Part shown: in pieces, positions 60,506-64,000 of the stretch
Position numbering within the stretch: position 1 is the first letter of the stretch
Layout of the letters: every line of letters starts with the position of its first letter
DNA from: Chryseobacterium sp. c4a
Lineage (GTDB): Bacteria; Bacteroidota; Bacteroidia; Flavobacteriales; Weeksellaceae
Assembly (NCBI RefSeq): GCF_009900745.1
Contig: NZ_WXVU01000002.1
Span: 124,001 to 188,000 of the forward strand
DNA: 64,000 bases
Direction of reading: 5' to 3'
Translations under genes and position numbers: made by a program
The notes under the pieces: generated by a model
What the model saw: the letters and a program-made list of their open reading frames with translations, nothing else
What the model was told of the DNA's origin: nothing
Database searches by the model: none

Positions 60506-62296
60506 ATGTCAAAAGAGACAAATTCAGCAGAATTATTATTAAACCAAAACGTAGCACCTGAACAATTTGACTGGGATTCTTTCGAATCTGGTCTTGATGC
60601 TGATGCTAGAAAAGAGAAAAGCGATTTAGAAGAGATCTACAACGGATCATTAAACAACTTAGACGATAACGACGTTCTAATTGGTAAAGTTGTAAGATTA
60701 ACTGATAAAGAAGCTATCGTAGACATCAACTTCAAATCTGAAGGTGTTATTTCTCTTAACGAATTCCGTTACAACCAAGGCCTAAAAGTAGGTGATGAGG
60801 TAGAAGTAATGGTTGACAAGAGAGAAGACAAAACTGGTCAATTACAATTATCTCACAGAAAAGCTAGAACGCTTAAAGCTTGGGATAAAGTAAACGAACT
60901 TCACGAAACTGGAGAAATCGTTAACGGTTTTGTTAAGTCTAGAACTAAAGGTGGTATGATCGTTGACGTTCACGGAATCGAAGCATTCTTACCTGGTTCT
61001 CAAATTGACGTTAAGCCAATTAAAGATTACGATCAGTTCGTAGGAAAAACTATGGAGTTCAAAGTTGTGAAAATCAACCCTGAGTTCAAAAACGTAGTAG
61101 TATCTCACAAAGCATTGATCGAAGCAGATATCGAAGGTCAGAAAAAAGAAATCATCGCTCAACTTGAAAAAGGTCAAGTTCTTGAAGGAACTGTTAAGAA
61201 CATCACTTCTTACGGTGTATTCATTGACTTAGGTGGTGTAGATGGATTAATTCACATTACAGACCTTTCTTGGTCTAGAGTGAACCACCCATCTGAAATC
61301 CTTGAGGACGGACAAACTGTGAAAGTGGTTATCCTTGATTTCGATGATGAGAAAACAAGAATCCAATTAGGTATGAAGCAATTAGAAGCTCATCCTTGGG
61401 ATGCTCTTTCTGCTGACTTAAAAGTTGGTGACAAAGTAAAAGGAAAAGTAGTAGTTCTTGCTGACTATGGTGCATTCGTAGAAATCGCTCCAGGTGTTGA
61501 AGGATTAATCCACGTTTCTGAAATGTCTTGGTCTACTCACTTAAGATCTGCTGGAGATTTCGTAAAAGTAGGTGATGAAGTTGAAGCTGAAGTATTAACT
61601 TTAGACAGAGAAGAAAGAAAAATTTCTCTTGGTATCAAGCAATTATCTAAAGATCCATGGGAAAACATCGAAGCTAAGTATCCAGTAGGATCTCAGCATG
61701 TAGGAACTGTAAGAAACTTCACTAACTTTGGTGTATTCGTAGAGTTAGAAGAAGGTATCGACGGTCTAATCTACATCTCTGATCTTTCTTGGACTAAGAA
61801 AATCAAGCACCCATCTGAGTTCTGTGCAGTAGGTGATAAATTAGATGTTGTAGTTCTTGAGCTAGATATCCAAGCTAGAAGATTATCTCTAGGTCACAAA
61901 CAATTGACTGAAAACCCATGGGATAAATTCGAAACTAAATATGCTGAAGGAACTATCCACGCTGGTAAAGCGGTAGAAGTTCATGATAAAGGAGCTTCTG
62001 TACAATTCGAAGATGCTGAGGTTGAAGCTTTCTGCCCTTCAAGATTATTAGAGAAAGAAGATGGATCTAAAATCAAGAAAGGTGAAGATGCTCAATTCAA
62101 AGTAATTGAATTCAACAAAGAATTCAAGAGAGTTGTAGTTTCTCACACAGGTATCTTCAGAGACGAAGAGAAGAAAAACGTAAAAGAAGCTTCTTCTAGA
62201 AACGTATCTTCTTCTTCTAACAACGAAGAAAGATCTACTCTTGGAGACATCGATGCATTAGCAGAGTTGAAAAGAAAAATGGAAGAAGGTAAATAA
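60506..62296 (+). CDS. rpsA: 30S ribosomal protein S1
   Basis: 596 residues with six S1 OB-fold repeats beginning near residues 52, 137, 224, 308, 395 and 483. Repeats 3-5 are the most regular (YGVFIDLGGVDGLIHITDLSW, YGAFVEIAPGVEGLIHVSEMSW). S1 binds mRNA on the 30S subunit and melts structure around start sites. An acidic N-terminal extension and a Ser-rich C-terminal tail (NVSSSSNNEERS) flank the repeats. Codon use is strongly biased, as expected for an abundant protein. It has a consensus promoter, a leader of about 115 bases and a terminator. Confidence 0.96.
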   Translation: MSKETNSAELLLNQNVAPEQFDWDSFESGLDADARKEKSDLEEIYNGSLNNLDDNDVLIGKVVRLTDKEAIVDINFKSEGVISLNEFRYNQGLKVGDEVEVMVDKREDKTGQLQLSHRKARTLKAWDKVNELHETGEIVNGFVKSRTKGGMIVDVHGIEAFLPGSQIDVKPIKDYDQFVGKTMEFKVVKINPEFKNVVVSHKALIEADIEGQKKEIIAQLEKGQVLEGTVKNITSYGVFIDLGGVDGLIHITDLSWSRVNHPSEILEDGQTVKVVILDFDDEKTRIQLGMKQLEAHPWDALSADLKVGDKVKGKVVVLADYGAFVEIAPGVEGLIHVSEMSWSTHLRSAGDFVKVGDEVEAEVLTLDREERKISLGIKQLSKDPWENIEAKYPVGSQHVGTVRNFTNFGVFVELEEGIDGLIYISDLSWTKKIKHPSEFCAVGDKLDVVVLELDIQARRLSLGHKQLTENPWDKFETKYAEGTIHAGKAVEVHDKGASVQFEDAEVEAFCPSRLLEKEDGSKIKKGEDAQFKVIEFNKEFKRVVVSHTGIFRDEEKKNVKEASSRNVSSSSNNEERSTLGDIDALAELKRKMEEGK

Positions 62297-62320
62297 TCCT
62301 TAAACCATTTATAAATATTG

Positions 62321-62346
62321 AGCCGCTCATTTGAGCGGCTTTTTTT
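62321..62346 (+). terminator. Rho-independent terminator of rpsA
   Basis: 9-base arms AGCCGCTCA / TGAGCGGCT with a 2-base loop and seven T residues. Confidence 0.92.
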
Positions 62347-62662
62347 ATGAATTATTTTAAAATTGACGTGTTGAATGAATGAAAAATATTAAAAAAAAAT
62401 TAAAATATATAAGATGAATTAATACGATTTTTAGTCTTTTGATATTTTTTTTCTCTCTATTAGGGGATGATAATGGTATGTAAAGCATTATGGTTGCGGT
62501 ATTCTGAGTGAATAATAATAAAATGAATTCTCTTTGTTGAGAAGTATTTTGTTTGTTTAAAATTTTTATTCTTTATTGTTTTGTATTTATATATGTTTAC
62601 TATTCAATATATATCTTTTTATATTGTTAAATATATGTATATTGCCTGCTTTAATAATGGAT
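62347..62662. other. AT-rich intergenic region upstream of the M36 protease
   Basis: 316 bases, very AT-rich, with no credible ORF and no clear consensus promoter. Confidence 0.5.
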
Positions 62663-64000
62663 ATGAAAAATAAAACTCTACCTATTTTATTTGCTGTATT
62701 TTCTGTTTTTCCAGCAATTGTTTTTGGACAAGATAATGAAAGGCTTATTAAAGATTATATTTCTCAAAATAAAATTAAAGAATATAAGAAATCTGATCTT
62801 AATAATATTATCATTGATAATGTAGATCCGTCAAAATCCTTAAACGGAAATGTTGTGAAGTTTCTGCAAACATATAATGGTCTTCCTGTATATAGCTCAG
62901 TAGGAACTGTACTTATTCAAAATAATAAGATTGTTTATTATACAGATAATTTTGTAAAAGATTATAAAGAGTCTACTGGAGGAAATGCTACCATTGCAGC
63001 AAAAGATGCTTTGCAGAAGATTGCAGATCACTTAGGAAGGGATGAGGTTAAATCTTATCATATTCTTGGATATGCGGAGGAAGATGCTGAAAATGGGCGT
63101 GCTGCAAAACAGAGATTAGTATACGCTGAAGATAAAGGAAGTTTGAAGTTGGCTTATCAATTCACATTTCAAGATCCAAAATCTCCGAGTTATTGGGACA
63201 TTCTTATCAATGCAAAAACAGGAGAAATTATCAGTGAATCGGATCTTAACCTTTCCTGTAACTTCCATGATGATGCTTTTTCACACGGTGAATCAATGCT
63301 TGCTCAAAGTGATTTTATAGGGCCGGTAAAAATGAATGCTCAGCCTGCTTTATTATCTCCGGATAATGCTACTTACAATGTATTTCCATTACCTATAGAA
63401 TCTGCAACATTTGGGTCAAGATCAATCGTAACGAATCCTTGGTTGCTTACTTCATCGCCTGAAGGATGGCATTCTGATGGAACAAATCATTATACAAATA
63501 CCCGAGGAAATAACGTATTTGCTTACGATGATAAAGCTAATACTAATGTACCAGGCGTTTTTGCTGACGGTGGAGCCAATAGAAGCTTTGATTTTCCATT
63601 CAGTATTAATGGAACTCCGGATAGTAACTTAAATGCGGCCATTACCAATTTATTTTACATTAATAATAAGGTGCACGATATCTTTTATAAATTTGGATTT
63701 ACAGAGACGGCACGAAACTTCCAACAAAATAATTTTGGACTAGGAGGAGTAGGAAATGACTATGTGAATGCAGAAGCACAAGACGGCGGAGGTACAAATA
63801 ATGCAAACTTTTCAAGCCCGGCAGATGGTAGTAAGCCAAGAATGCAAATGTATTTATGGAGTACTGTCAATCGAAAATTCTATTATAATGCACCAGTTAC
63901 TGCTATTTCAAGAAAACCTCTTGTCGGAACAGCCGACTTTGGTAGTCCATTGAATGCGGTGGGGCTTACAGGTGATGTAAAATTGTCTCCGGTTCCTGAT
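62663..64000 (+). CDS. M36-family (fungalysin-like) secreted metalloprotease, 3' end outside window
   Basis: 446 codons are visible, open at the right edge. The ATG at 62663 opens a signal peptide ending near residue 23 (AIVFGQ). An ATG 6 bases earlier is also in frame. Residues about 45-105 form an FTP propeptide (VVKFLQTYNGLPVYSSVGTV) and about 110-200 a PepSY-like region. Fungalysin landmarks follow: TNLFYINNKVHDIFYKFGF (about 330-350), NDYVNAEAQDGGGTNNANF and PRMQMYLW. The zinc-binding HExxH lies beyond the window and so is not confirmed. A T9SS tail is likely but not visible. Confidence 0.88.
   Translation, partial: MKNKTLPILFAVFSVFPAIVFGQDNERLIKDYISQNKIKEYKKSDLNNIIIDNVDPSKSLNGNVVKFLQTYNGLPVYSSVGTVLIQNNKIVYYTDNFVKDYKESTGGNATIAAKDALQKIADHLGRDEVKSYHILGYAEEDAENGRAAKQRLVYAEDKGSLKLAYQFTFQDPKSPSYWDILINAKTGEIISESDLNLSCNFHDDAFSHGESMLAQSDFIGPVKMNAQPALLSPDNATYNVFPLPIESATFGSRSIVTNPWLLTSSPEGWHSDGTNHYTNTRGNNVFAYDDKANTNVPGVFADGGANRSFDFPFSINGTPDSNLNAAITNLFYINNKVHDIFYKFGFTETARNFQQNNFGLGGVGNDYVNAEAQDGGGTNNANFSSPADGSKPRMQMYLWSTVNRKFYYNAPVTAISRKPLVGTADFGSPLNAVGLTGDVKLSPVPD

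Overview
The window looks like chromosomal DNA from a member of the Bacteroidota, class Flavobacteriia, most likely Chryseobacterium or a close relative. I base this on the AT-rich composition, on promoters of the TTG-N20-TAnnTTTG type (for example upstream of rpsA and of the CPBP protease), on nine large exported proteins of type IX secretion (T9SS) style, and on lineage-typical genes such as a fused branched-chain 2-oxoacid dehydrogenase E1, DUF3098 and TIGR02757. The genus is an inference from the look of the proteins. There is no rRNA gene, and I see no tRNA, CRISPR array, prophage or intact insertion sequence.

Layout. 1-1931: a fused E1 gene, cut by the left edge. 2008-4164: a secreted subtilisin-like protease. 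4570-9237: DNA polymerase III alpha with an N-terminal proofreading exonuclease. 9580-18218: three tandem exported proteins with T9SS type A tails. 18310-19340: a potassium channel and a 52-residue membrane protein. 20070-21946: a NIF3 protein paired with a coiled-coil protein. 22338-26001: acyl-CoA synthetase, acyl-CoA dehydrogenase and a small membrane protein. 26002-26642: a dense nest of intergenic repeats. 26643-31155: a DUF4349 lipoprotein, release factor 3 and two paralogous membrane proteins. 31249-35109: CPBP protease, NTP pyrophosphatase, RNase Z, TIGR02757 protein and a DUF1003 protein with a long acidic coiled coil. 35313-44074: three tandem choice-of-anchor L proteins with T9SS type B tails. 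44171-48622: rsmA, divergent from a ftsX-DUF3098-uppP-truB-rluF cluster. 48843-59988: a propeller lipoprotein, a helix-hairpin-helix repeat protein, a MerR regulator, an M12B-like protease, an AraC regulator, ccoG, an SMP-30 lipoprotein and a DEAD-box helicase. 60506-62296: rpsA. 62663 to the right edge: an M36 protease, cut off.

How the parts fit. Housekeeping genes for translation, RNA modification, replication and envelope lipid recycling are interleaved with exported proteins. The exported set comprises three proteases of unrelated families (S8, M12B-like, M36) and six large repeat-rich surface or adhesin-like proteins. No T9SS machinery gene is present, so export depends on genes elsewhere. 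Most large exported genes have their own terminator, and the three type B genes share the same promoter-to-start spacing, so they look like separate transcription units.

The least explained features are a GC-rich structured island at 26038-26127, several intergenic palindrome families, the type B triplet, the DUF1003 isoleucine/acid heptad array, a cysteine-less zinc-ribbon homologue, and promoter elements that almost touch the start codons of two genes. I found no self-evident new defence or mobile system. Family names come from reading the protein sequences without database searches.
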